Positions 27,124-36,261 of a DNA stretch of 36,466 bases are shown piece after piece. Each line of letters starts with the position of its first letter. The first letter of the stretch is position 1. The position numbers and the translations under genes were made by a program. The notes beneath the pieces were generated by a model that ran no database searches, was not told where the DNA came from, and was given only the letters and a program-made list of their open reading frames with translations. Source of the stretch: an uncultured Pelagibacteraceae bacterium (GTDB taxonomy: Bacteria; Pseudomonadota; Alphaproteobacteria; Pelagibacterales; Pelagibacteraceae); assembly GCA_902522915.1 (NCBI GenBank), contig CABYXQ010000008.1:1-36466 (forward strand), in the 5' to 3' direction.

Positions 27124-28932
27124 ATGGAAAAAAATTTATACATTGATGCCTCGCATCCAAATGAAACTAGAGTTGTTCTACAATCTGAAGACAACATTGA
27201 AGATTATGAGTACGAAGGTTTAAAAAATAATTTAATTAAGAACAATATTTACCTTGGAAAAGTAAGCAGGATAGAACCATCACTTCAAGCAGCATTTATC
27301 GATTTTGGAAGAGAGCGACATGGTTTCTTATCATTTAATGATATACAATCTGATTATTATCAAATTCCAAAAAGTGATTTAGAGAAAATTAAAGAAGAAG
27401 AAGAAAGATTAAGAGAAGAATTATCAAAACAAGTAGAAGCAAAAGAAGAAGAAAACATTGCCCAAGGAAAACTTGAAATCGATGATCCTGTAGAAAAGGA
27501 AATATCTGAAGAAGTTAATAATTCAGAGTCCTTAGATGAAAAGGAGTCGGTAGATGAAGAGAAAGAAAATAAAAAGAAAAATAAATTTAAAAATAAAAGA
27601 TATAAAATTCAAGAAGTTATAAAACCAAATCAAGTTATTCTTGTACAGGTAATTAAAGATGAGAGAGGTCAAAAAGGTGCTGCTTTAAGTACTTTTATTT
27701 CAATCGCTGGAAAGTATATTGTTTTAATGCCAAACACACCAAAAGGTGGGGGCATCTCCAGAAAAATATTTAATCCTTCAGATAGAAAAAAAATTAGAAC
27801 TATTTTAAACGAAGTAGAAATTCCAAAAGAAATGGGTCTAATTGTAAGAACTGCAGGATGTAATAAAACTAGAAATGAAATTAACAACGATTTATCAACA
27901 TTGATAAATAATTGGGGTCAGATAAAAGATACAGCCATTAATGCTATAGCACCTGCTCTGATTCATCAAGAAAGTGAAATCATCAAAAGAACTATAAGAG
28001 ATATGTTTGATGATAATACCAAAAATATTATTATTGAAGGCAATGAAGGTTATAAAAAGGCACAAGCTTTTATGAAAATGACAATGCCCTCGTCAGTTAA
28101 AAAAATAAAAAAGTATAGAGGCAAAGTTCCACTATTCATTGAAAAAAACATTGAACAGAAACTTAATCAAATATTTGATTCTGAAGTAAAACTTAAATCA
28201 GGTGGCTATTTGGTAATTAACCCAACAGAGGCGTTAGTATCAATAGATATTAACTCTGGAAGCTCAATAAGAGGTAAAAATATTGAAAGTACAGCATTAG
28301 ATACAAATATTGAAGCAGCCGAAGAGATTGCTAGACAAATAAAAATAAGAGATTTATCAGGCTTAATTATAATTGATTTTATAGATATGCTCAATTATGG
28401 AAATAGAAGACTCGTTGAAAGAAAACTTAAAGAAAAATGCAGAACAGATAGAGCTCGTATCCAATTAGGAAGAATAAGTAATTTTGGTCTTCTAGAAATG
28501 TCAAGACAAAGACTTAGAGAAAGTGCGATTAAATGGAAAGTAACTCTTACAGATGAATCGTTTGCCCAAAAACTCTTGAAAATCGTTGAATTAAAAGCTG
28601 TAGTCAATAAAGCTAAATTTGTTGAGTTAAAAGTTTGCAAAAAAATTTCAGATTTTTTAAAAGAAAATTTTGTAGATGATCTTACATATTTTGAGAAAAA
28701 AAATAAAATGAAGATAGATATAATTAGTGATGTATCTCTTATAATACCTGAGTATATAATTAACTTTCAAAATAAAACCAAAAAAACGATCGAGCTAGTC
28801 GAATACTTTGAAAAATTAAAAAGTATAAAGCAACAAAGTAAGGAAGATAAGATTACTGAAAAAAAGGTTATAAAAAAGTTTAAAAAAAAAACTTTTAACA
28901 AAAAGAAATATTTTAAAAAAAAAACTAAATAA
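27124..28932 (+). CDS. Ribonuclease E/G family protein (short, no C-terminal degradosome scaffold visible)
   Basis: S1-type NIYLGKVSRIEPSLQAAFIDFGRERHGFLSFND, ALVSIDINSGSS, LIIIDFIDMLNYGNRRLVER, GRISNFGLLEMSRQRLR. Confidence 0.93.
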   Translation: MEKNLYIDASHPNETRVVLQSEDNIEDYEYEGLKNNLIKNNIYLGKVSRIEPSLQAAFIDFGRERHGFLSFNDIQSDYYQIPKSDLEKIKEEEERLREELSKQVEAKEEENIAQGKLEIDDPVEKEISEEVNNSESLDEKESVDEEKENKKKNKFKNKRYKIQEVIKPNQVILVQVIKDERGQKGAALSTFISIAGKYIVLMPNTPKGGGISRKIFNPSDRKKIRTILNEVEIPKEMGLIVRTAGCNKTRNEINNDLSTLINNWGQIKDTAINAIAPALIHQESEIIKRTIRDMFDDNTKNIIIEGNEGYKKAQAFMKMTMPSSVKKIKKYRGKVPLFIEKNIEQKLNQIFDSEVKLKSGGYLVINPTEALVSIDINSGSSIRGKNIESTALDTNIEAAEEIARQIKIRDLSGLIIIDFIDMLNYGNRRLVERKLKEKCRTDRARIQLGRISNFGLLEMSRQRLRESAIKWKVTLTDESFAQKLLKIVELKAVVNKAKFVELKVCKKISDFLKENFVDDLTYFEKKNKMKIDIISDVSLIIPEYIINFQNKTKKTIELVEYFEKLKSIKQQSKEDKITEKKVIKKFKKKTFNKKKYFKKKTK

Positions 28933-29698
28933 TGCCTTTTATAGGTGAAGACGGATTGCCCATCAATCGTTTTTCTATTCTGCCTGAATGATAAGACTGT
29001 CTGCCTGAAATAACTGCATTTTTAAATGCTAGAGCCATATCAAAAGGTTTTTTTGCTTTTGCAATAGCTGTATTAACTAATACTCCATCACAACCTAATT
29101 CCATAGCGATTGTTGCATCAGATGCTTGCCCTAAACCAGCATCTATAATTAAAGGAAGCTTAGTTTGTTTTCTTATTATTTGAATATTAATTTTATTTTG
29201 AATCCCAAGACCTGATCCTATTGGAGCTGCTAAAGGCATAATGGCAGCTGCTCCTGCATTTTCAAGACGCTTTGCCATTAATGGATCATCACTACAATAA
29301 ACCATAACTTTAAATCCCTCTTTAGTTAGAACTTCTGTTGATTTTAAAGTTTCAATCATGTCTGGAAATAAATTTTGTTTATCGCCCAATACTTCCAATT
29401 TAACTAATTTCCATCCACCTATTTCCCTTGCTAGCCTTAATGTTCTCAAAGCGTCTTGTGAATTAAAACATCCAGCTGTATTTGGTAAATATGTAATTTT
29501 TTTAGGATTTATGTAATCCATTAGAAGAGGTTTTTTTTTATCTGTAATATTTACTCTTCTTACAGCCACAGTTACAATTTCAGCACCAGATAAATTAATT
29601 GCTTTAGCACATTCAGTCATACTTTTGTATTTTCCAGTGCCTACTATTAATCTTGAAGTAAATTTTTTTTTTGCGATTATAAGTTTGTCATTTTTCAA
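28925..29698 (-). CDS. thiG: Thiazole synthase ThiG (probable TTG start at 29698; ORF track extends to 29713)
   Basis: FTSRLIVGTGKYKS, TVAVRRVN, VKLEVLGD, DAGLGQASDATIAMELGCDGVLVNTAIAKAKKP. Confidence 0.94.
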   Translation of the reverse strand: MKNDKLIIAKKKFTSRLIVGTGKYKSMTECAKAINLSGAEIVTVAVRRVNITDKKKPLLMDYINPKKITYLPNTAGCFNSQDALRTLRLAREIGGWKLVKLEVLGDKQNLFPDMIETLKSTEVLTKEGFKVMVYCSDDPLMAKRLENAGAAAIMPLAAPIGSGLGIQNKINIQIIRKQTKLPLIIDAGLGQASDATIAMELGCDGVLVNTAIAKAKKPFDMALAFKNAVISGRQSYHSGRIEKRLMGNPSSPIKGII

Positions 29699-29699
29699 T

Positions 29700-29918
29700 T
29701 TAACCTCCTCCAATAAAATGGACTATTTCAATATTATCTTTTTTTTTAAGATATATTTTATGTATATTTTTTTTATTTATTATTTCCTGATTAAGTTCAA
29801 TTGCTACCTTTTTGAGGGGAATTTTAAGATTATTAACTAAAACTGATAGTTTATAATTATCAGGAATAATTTTTACTTTACCATTTACTCTAATTTTTAT
29901 TTTTTTTATTTTTTTCAT
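29700..29918 (-). CDS. thiS: Sulfur carrier protein ThiS
   Basis: 72 aa ubiquitin-like protein ending HFIGGG directly upstream of thiG. Confidence 0.88.
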   Translation of the reverse strand: MKKIKKIKIRVNGKVKIIPDNYKLSVLVNNLKIPLKKVAIELNQEIINKKNIHKIYLKKKDNIEIVHFIGGG

Positions 29919-29934
29919 CGTATATAAATGCTGA

Positions 29935-30381
29935 ATGAATAATAAAATAATTATTATTAATGGTCCAAATCTTAATCTATTAGGAGAAAGAGAACAATCA
30001 CAATATGGATCAACAACTTTTAAAGATTTAAAAGAAAATTGTTTAAAAAAAGCAAATGAGATAGGAATTAAATTAGAATTTGCACAATCAAATATAGAGG
30101 GTGAATTGGTAAATATAATACAAGATTCAAGGAAAAATTATGACGGAATTATAATTAATGCTGCTGGCTTTACACATACATCTGTAGCGATAAGAGATGC
30201 CCTTGATTTATTTAAAAAACCAATAATTGAACTGCATATTTCAAATATTTACAAAAGAGAGGAATTTAGACATAAATCCCTTATAAGTGATATTGCTACA
30301 GGAGGTATTTTTGGTTTAGGAGCTGAGGGTTATATTTTAGCCATAATTTCAATACAAAAGATCTTACAAAATGAAAATTAA
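29935..30381 (+). CDS. aroQ: Type II 3-dehydroquinate dehydratase
   Basis: INGPNLNLLGEREQSQYG, INAAGFTHTSVAIRDAL, ELHISNIYKREEFRHKS. Confidence 0.97.
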   Translation: MNNKIIIINGPNLNLLGEREQSQYGSTTFKDLKENCLKKANEIGIKLEFAQSNIEGELVNIIQDSRKNYDGIIINAAGFTHTSVAIRDALDLFKKPIIELHISNIYKREEFRHKSLISDIATGGIFGLGAEGYILAIISIQKILQNEN

Positions 30382-30805
30382 TAAAAGTATTATTAAAGAA
30401 TTAAGCGAATACTTAAAAGAATTTAATCTTACAGAAATTGAGATTACAGAAAAAGATACTAAAATCAAAGTATCAAAAAATAATTTATCTATAAATAATC
30501 AACCACCAATTGCCTCTTCTAATGAAACTTCTAAAACTGAAAATTTATCAAGTAAAAGTAATATTAAAAGTGGAATAGAGATTACTTCGCCTATTATTGG
30601 TACAGCATATCATTCACCAGAACCAGGTGCAAAAAAATTTGTTGAGGTAGGTAAAAAAATTAAAAAAGGTGATACTATAATGATTGTAGAAGCTATGAAA
30701 ACCATGAATCATATTCCTTCTACTGCTGACGGTACTGTAAAAGAAGTTTGTGTCGACGATGGTCAGCCAGTTGAATTTGGTCAAACTATTATTATTCTAG
30801 AATAA
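30371..30805 (+). CDS. accB: Acetyl-CoA carboxylase biotin carboxyl carrier protein
   Basis: IVEAMKTMNHIPSTADGTVKEVCVDDGQPVEFGQ; next to accC. Confidence 0.96.
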   Translation: MKINKSIIKELSEYLKEFNLTEIEITEKDTKIKVSKNNLSINNQPPIASSNETSKTENLSSKSNIKSGIEITSPIIGTAYHSPEPGAKKFVEVGKKIKKGDTIMIVEAMKTMNHIPSTADGTVKEVCVDDGQPVEFGQTIIILE

Positions 30806-30810
30806 AAACA

Positions 30811-32148
30811 ATGTTTAAAAAGATTTTAATTGCTAACCGTGGGGAAATTGCAGTTAGAATTATTCGAGCATGCAAAGAATGGGGAATCGAAACTGTTGCA
30901 GTTCATTCTGATGTTGATAGAGAAAGTATGCATGTAAGAATGGCAGATGAAAGTGTTTGTATTGGTTCACATCAGCCAGCAAATAGTTATTTAAATATTC
31001 CAGCTTTAATGTCAGCAATTGAACTCACAAATGCTGAAGCAGTACATCCTGGTTATGGTTTTTTATCAGAAAATGCTAATTTTGCCAAAATACTTGAAGA
31101 AAATAAAATTAAATTTATTGGAGCTTCCTCTAAATTAATCGAAATGATGGGAGATAAAATACAAGCAAAAAAAATCGCTAAGGAAAATGGTTTACCAGTA
31201 ATTGAAGGTTCAGAAGGTGGTGTTAAAGATATAAATGAAGCAAAAGAATTGTGTAAAAAAATTGGATTTCCTGTTCTAATAAAAGCCTCAGGCGGTGGTG
31301 GTGGAAAAGGTATGAAGATTGTATATAAAAATGATGAATTTGAAAATTTATTCTCTACAGCTAAGTTAGAGGCTCAAAAATATTTTGGAAATGATGAGGT
31401 GTATATAGAAAAATTCTTTCAAAATCCAAGACACATTGAGGTTCAAATTTTAGCTGGAAAAAATAGAGTTGTTCATTTACATGAAAGAGACTGTTCTGTT
31501 CAAAGAAGGCATCAAAAATTAATTGAGGAAACGCCTAGCCCGGTTTTAAATGATAATATAAGAAAAGATCTTTTTGAAAAAACTGTAAACATGGTTTCTA
31601 AAATTGGTTACATGGGAGCTGGAACAGTTGAGTTTATTTATGAAGATGGAAAATTTTATTTCCTTGAAATGAATACTAGAGTACAAGTTGAGCATCCAGT
31701 TACAGAAATGGTGACAGGAATAGATATTATAAAAGAGCAAATTTCAATTGCTTTTACTGGTGAAACTGCTTTAAAACAAAATGATGTTAGTCCAAGGGGT
31801 CATGCAATTGAGTGTAGAATTAATGCTGAAGATGCTAGTAAAAATTTTCAGCCTTCTCCAGGAATTATTGGAATGTGTCACCAACCATCAGGCTTTAGAA
31901 CACGAGTAGATGGTGCAATATTTCAAGGTTACAAAGTAACTCCTTATTACGATAGTATGATATGTAAATTAATCTGTCATGGAAGAAATCGAACTGAAGC
32001 TATCCAAAGAATGAACCGATCATTAGATGAGTTTGTAATAGAAGGTATTACAACAACTATCCCTCTTCATAAAAAAATTTTAAACCATAAAAAATTTATA
32101 GACTCTGACTTTAATGTAGGTTGGCTTGATAGAGATACTATTGTCTAA
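30811..32148 (+). CDS. accC: Acetyl-CoA carboxylase biotin carboxylase subunit
   Basis: ILIANRGEIAVRIIRACKE, GYGFLSENANFA, GGGGKGMKIV, EMNTRVQVEHPVTEMVTGID. Confidence 0.98.
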   Translation: MFKKILIANRGEIAVRIIRACKEWGIETVAVHSDVDRESMHVRMADESVCIGSHQPANSYLNIPALMSAIELTNAEAVHPGYGFLSENANFAKILEENKIKFIGASSKLIEMMGDKIQAKKIAKENGLPVIEGSEGGVKDINEAKELCKKIGFPVLIKASGGGGGKGMKIVYKNDEFENLFSTAKLEAQKYFGNDEVYIEKFFQNPRHIEVQILAGKNRVVHLHERDCSVQRRHQKLIEETPSPVLNDNIRKDLFEKTVNMVSKIGYMGAGTVEFIYEDGKFYFLEMNTRVQVEHPVTEMVTGIDIIKEQISIAFTGETALKQNDVSPRGHAIECRINAEDASKNFQPSPGIIGMCHQPSGFRTRVDGAIFQGYKVTPYYDSMICKLICHGRNRTEAIQRMNRSLDEFVIEGITTTIPLHKKILNHKKFIDSDFNVGWLDRDTIV

Positions 32149-32552
32149 TAGCAATCAACTAACCAAATATCATAAACAGGATGATCAAATGGAACTATAG
32201 ATGGGCTTGAAGAAAACATCCATCCGTTAAAAACAAATACTTCATCATTTTTTTTATTTGTTAAATCTCTTACTTGTACATATGCAACAATTTCAGGATC
32301 ATCATCAAACTCTGAATTTTTACATTTTAAACTTTTTATAGATAGATCTTTAAATTTAATTAGTTCGGTATTTTTAATCTTAAGTAGTGTATTCTTAGAA
32401 CTTATCTTGTCTAATACTTTAAATTCTGTATATGAGCCCTCAAGTTTATTATCTGAAACAGATTTACTAATAAAAATAAAATATACCAAGAAAACAAATA
32501 AAATTGTAAGAAATTTACTCTTTCCAACTTGAATATTTTTTTTTATTACCAT
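32145..32552 (-). CDS. DUF2155 domain-containing protein
   Basis: Signal/TM N-terminus, LDKISSKNTLLKI, GWMFSSSPSIVPFDHPVYDIWLVDC. Confidence 0.85.
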   Translation of the reverse strand: MVIKKNIQVGKSKFLTILFVFLVYFIFISKSVSDNKLEGSYTEFKVLDKISSKNTLLKIKNTELIKFKDLSIKSLKCKNSEFDDDPEIVAYVQVRDLTNKKNDEVFVFNGWMFSSSPSIVPFDHPVYDIWLVDCY

Positions 32553-32874
32553 CTTTATTTTTATTTGGATAATATGCTTCTTCAGTACCAGTTAAATTTG
32601 ACTGATGAGGTTTTTGCCAACTGTATTTTTCAAAATTATGATCTTTTTCAATTTTATTTTTAGTATGATGTATCCAAGAAAACCATTCCACTGGTATTTT
32701 TGATGCGTCAATTGTATCTGCATAAATAACCCATCTTTTTCCATTTTTACTTTCGTAATACTTATTTCCCATTGTGTCACTTCCAACAAGTTTACCAAAA
32801 AAAATAGTTTTTAATTTTGTACCAAATGTCTCCTGATTCCACCAGGTGAAAATTTTTTTAAAAAGTGTCAACAT
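32515..32874 (-). CDS. NADH:ubiquinone oxidoreductase NDUFA12-like subunit
   Basis: GKLVGSDTMGNKYYESKNGKRWVIYADTIDASKIPVEWFSWIHHT; ATG at 32874 preferred over TTG at 32895. Confidence 0.9.
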   Translation of the reverse strand: MLTLFKKIFTWWNQETFGTKLKTIFFGKLVGSDTMGNKYYESKNGKRWVIYADTIDASKIPVEWFSWIHHTKNKIEKDHNFEKYSWQKPHQSNLTGTEEAYYPNKNKDGNKKKYSSWKE

Positions 32875-32989
32875 AAAAATTAATTTTTTATTCAATTAAA
32901 AATTGTAAAATTTAAATTAGACTAAAATATGATTTTGTATATAAATAAATTGTCTGACTTGAGATTCAATAAATTTAAAAAGAGGAAAA

Positions 32990-33811
32990 ATGGCAAAATA
33001 TTTAGTTGAGACTTATTATACGTGCACTTTTAAAGTAAATCATTACTTAGATGATATTAATGAAAAAGAGTTAAAAAATCTTGAAAAAAGAGACGATGGA
33101 AAATTTGAAGTTCTAGATCTTAAATTAGATAATCGTAAAACAAAAAGTTTAGATCCTAATAACAATAAAGTTATTGACACAAAAAAAGTGGAGATTGTGA
33201 ATGAAAAAAATCAAACCACAATGAATAATAAGGAAAAAATAATTTCCAATTTAAATAATACTTCAGAAAAAAATGGAAGAAGATTTAGTATGCCTGATAG
33301 AAGAAAAGGATACATACAAAAAGCTACTATTGGAGATCATAAAGTTTATCTACACACTGGAGAATATGAAGATGGAAAAATTGGGGAAATTTTTATTGAC
33401 ACAAGTAAAGAAGGTGAATTGGTTAAAGCTTTAATGAATAATTTTGCGATAGCAGTATCACTAGGTCTTCAATACGGTGTTCCTCTAGATGAATTTATCA
33501 ATGCTTTTGTTGGAACAAAATTTGAGCCTTCCGGTAAAGTTCATGGAAATGATAGAATATTAAGTGCAAGTTCAATGTTGGATTATATTTTTAGAGAGCT
33601 AGCAATTTCTTATCAAAATAGAGAAGATTTGGCTCACACACCCTCAATTGGTGATAATGATAATAACACAGAAGAACAAAACTCCGAAGATCAAAATCAA
33701 TTACTAAAAATTGTAAAAGATATAACAAGCAAAGGTTTTGTTAGAAATAATTACAAAAAAAACCTTGTAGATCTTTCAGATGTTAAAATAAGTTTAAAAG
33801 GTAAAAAGTAA
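32990..33811 (+). CDS. Free-standing protein homologous to the C-terminal (TSCPD-like) part of class II ribonucleotide reductase NrdJ
   Basis: [82 protein letters not shown]...[25 protein letters not shown]-type RBS upstream; no catalytic RNR barrel. Confidence 0.8.
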   Translation: MAKYLVETYYTCTFKVNHYLDDINEKELKNLEKRDDGKFEVLDLKLDNRKTKSLDPNNNKVIDTKKVEIVNEKNQTTMNNKEKIISNLNNTSEKNGRRFSMPDRRKGYIQKATIGDHKVYLHTGEYEDGKIGEIFIDTSKEGELVKALMNNFAIAVSLGLQYGVPLDEFINAFVGTKFEPSGKVHGNDRILSASSMLDYIFRELAISYQNREDLAHTPSIGDNDNNTEEQNSEDQNQLLKIVKDITSKGFVRNNYKKNLVDLSDVKISLKGKK

Positions 33812-33813
33812 TT

Positions 33814-35598
33814 TTATTTTTTAGGTTTTATAGATAGGTTGAGTTCTTTTAGTTGTTCATCTGAAACACTTGATGGTGCATTCATCATCAAATCTTGAGC
33901 ATTTTGGTTCATTGGAAACATTGTCACTTCCCTAATATTTTTTTCATTTGCTAATAACATTATTATTCTATCTATTCCTGGAGCTATACCTCCATGTGGT
34001 GGAGCCCCATAACTTAATGCATTTATCATTCCACTGAATTTTTCATCCACTTGAGTCTTGTCATATCCCGCTATTGAAAAAAGTTTGTACATAAGTTCAG
34101 GTTTATGATTTCTTATAGCTCCAGACGAAAGTTCTATACCATTACAAACTATATCATATTGATAAGCTAATATGTCTAGAGGGTTTTCAAAATCTTTTTC
34201 ACCTAAGTCTCCCTGAGGCATTGAAAAAGGATTATGGCTAAACTTGACCTTATTTGTCATCTCATCTCTTTCAAACATTGGGTAGTCAACTATCCAACAA
34301 AATGCAAAAATATTTTCTTCAATTAAATCTAATTCATTAGCAATTTTATCTCTAGCTAAAGCAGTAATTTTCTCTAAATCACTTTGTTTACCACAAGCCA
34401 TGAAAATACTGTCACCTACTTTAGAATTAGTTTTTTTCATTATTTCCAATAATGATTCTTTAGAAAAAAATTTCCCTATTGGTCCTTTAGCAGAGAGATC
34501 TTTATCATTTTCAAATGTAAAATAGGCTAAACCAGAAGCTCCTTGTTCTTTAGCCCATTTATCAATACCATCAAAAAAACTTCTTGGTTTATCTTTTGTA
34601 TTCTTAGTTGAAATACATCTAACCTTAGAACCTGATTTTACAAGCTTCTTAAAAATCTCAAACTTAACGTCATCTCTTATAAAAATTTCAGATATATCTT
34701 GAATTATTAATGGGTTTCTAAGATCAGGTTTGTCAGTTCCATATTTAAGCATTGCCTGAGAATAAGGAATTCTTGGAAATTTATCATAAAGTAATCTTTT
34801 ACTTGAAAATTTTTTAAATGTATTAACCATCAACTTTTCAACTACATTGAAAACATCCTCTTGTTCAACAAAAGACATTTCTAAATCTAATTGATAAAAT
34901 TCACCTGGACTTCTATCTGCTCTAGCATCTTCATCTCTAAAACATGGTGCAATTTGAAAATATTTATCAAACCCAGATACCATAATTAATTGTTTGAATT
35001 GTTGAGGAGCTTGCGGCAGTGCATAAAATTTTCCAGGGTTTAATCTACTTGGAACAAGAAAATCTCTTGCTCCTTCTGGACTTGACGAGGTTAATATTGG
35101 GGTTTGAAATTCCAAAAAATCTAATTTTGTCATTTCATTCCTAATATAAGAAATAACTTTAGATCTTAAAATTATATTTTCATGAATTTTTTTTCTTCTT
35201 AAATCTAAAAACCTATATTTTAATCTAATTTCTTCAGCATACTCTTGATCACTAAATACAGGCATTGGCAATTCCTTACAGGTACCTAATATTTGAAATT
35301 TATTTATTACAACTTCAATTTCACCTGTTTCTATCTCTTTATTAACTGTTTCAATTGAACGACTAACTACTTTTCCTTGTATCTTAATAACTGTTTCTAG
35401 CTGTGTCTTTTCTAACTCTAAAAAATTTTTATTTTCTTTATCTATAATACACTGCGTAATTCCATAGTTATCTCTAAGATCAATGAATAAAAGATTTCCA
35501 TGATCTCTTTTCTTATTAATCCATCCTGATATAGAAATTTCTTTATTAATATCCTCTTTTCTTAATTCTTTGCAGTTGTGAGTTCTATATTTATTCAA
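33814..35598 (-). CDS. aspS: Aspartyl-tRNA synthetase
   Basis: SGWINKKRDHGNLLFIDLRDNYGITQ, FRDEDARADRSPGEFYQLDLEMSF, GGIAPGIDRIIMLL. Confidence 0.97.
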   Translation of the reverse strand: MNKYRTHNCKELRKEDINKEISISGWINKKRDHGNLLFIDLRDNYGITQCIIDKENKNFLELEKTQLETVIKIQGKVVSRSIETVNKEIETGEIEVVINKFQILGTCKELPMPVFSDQEYAEEIRLKYRFLDLRRKKIHENIILRSKVISYIRNEMTKLDFLEFQTPILTSSSPEGARDFLVPSRLNPGKFYALPQAPQQFKQLIMVSGFDKYFQIAPCFRDEDARADRSPGEFYQLDLEMSFVEQEDVFNVVEKLMVNTFKKFSSKRLLYDKFPRIPYSQAMLKYGTDKPDLRNPLIIQDISEIFIRDDVKFEIFKKLVKSGSKVRCISTKNTKDKPRSFFDGIDKWAKEQGASGLAYFTFENDKDLSAKGPIGKFFSKESLLEIMKKTNSKVGDSIFMACGKQSDLEKITALARDKIANELDLIEENIFAFCWIVDYPMFERDEMTNKVKFSHNPFSMPQGDLGEKDFENPLDILAYQYDIVCNGIELSSGAIRNHKPELMYKLFSIAGYDKTQVDEKFSGMINALSYGAPPHGGIAPGIDRIIMLLANEKNIREVTMFPMNQNAQDLMMNAPSSVSDEQLKELNLSIKPKK

Positions 35599-36261
35599 TT
35601 ATTCTCCTAAAGCTTCTTTAATTATCTTAAAATCAATTGGCTTTTTTCTTTTTAAACTAATTTCGTCGATTTTATATATAAAATCAAAAATTTTGCCATA
35701 TGATCTATGAATTCTTTTAATAATAAAATCTACTAATTTTTTATCTATTGATATTTGTCGATCAGATAGGTTTTTCAATATTAATGCAAACATAAGATCA
35801 TCTTCTGGTTTTTCTATAGCAGATAATAGAAAATTTTTAGATCTAGAATTTAAATCTTCTAATTTATATGAAAAATCAACAATAGGTTTTAACGAAGTTA
35901 CAACTAAAAATTTATTATCCTGATCAATAATATTTAATAAAGTAAAAAATAAATTTTCATTAATTTTTTCATTAAGGTTTTCTATAACAATATTTTCATA
36001 AATTTTTATCTTTTTTAAAGTTTCATTATTAATTTCACTAGCTTCAAACTTAGTTCCTTTGAATTTCTCTAAAAAAATATTTATTAAGTGTGTTTTTCCT
36101 GAAAATTTTTCTCCAACTAAATTTACAAAATTTTTTTCCCATTTTGGCCATTTATTTAATAGTTTAAAAGGATGTTCATTACTCTTGGATACATAAAAAT
36201 CCTGATCTCTAAAATTTTGCTCATAATCAAATTTTAAAATTAATTGATTCAAATTCTTCAT
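35599..36261 (-). CDS. hdaA: DnaA-like regulatory inactivator (Hda/HdaA family)
   Basis: Walker A LVGEKFSGKTHLINIF, Hda-like length; ATG at 36261 forms ATGA overlap with the upstream ORF stop (ORF track extends to 36273). Confidence 0.78.
   Translation of the reverse strand: MKNLNQLILKFDYEQNFRDQDFYVSKSNEHPFKLLNKWPKWEKNFVNLVGEKFSGKTHLINIFLEKFKGTKFEASEINNETLKKIKIYENIVIENLNEKINENLFFTLLNIIDQDNKFLVVTSLKPIVDFSYKLEDLNSRSKNFLLSAIEKPEDDLMFALILKNLSDRQISIDKKLVDFIIKRIHRSYGKIFDFIYKIDEISLKRKKPIDFKIIKEALGE

Noticed and set aside
27669-28640. Minus-strand ORFs within the RNase E/G gene
   Set aside because: Antisense shadows of a well-supported coding region.
29625-29840. Plus-strand 71-aa Phe/Tyr-rich ORF
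   Set aside because: Antisense to thiS/thiG; AT-rich shadow.
29919-29934. TPP riboswitch upstream of thiS-thiG
   Set aside because: Only 16 bp between thiS and aroQ; no THI-box sequence.
31546-31740. Minus-strand 64-aa ORF
   Set aside because: Antisense to accC.
32592-32798. Minus-strand 68-aa ORF
   Set aside because: Alternative frame of the NDUFA12 gene.
32896-32989. Cobalamin riboswitch upstream of the NrdJ-like gene
   Set aside because: About 94-115 bp, AT-rich, no recognisable B12-box.
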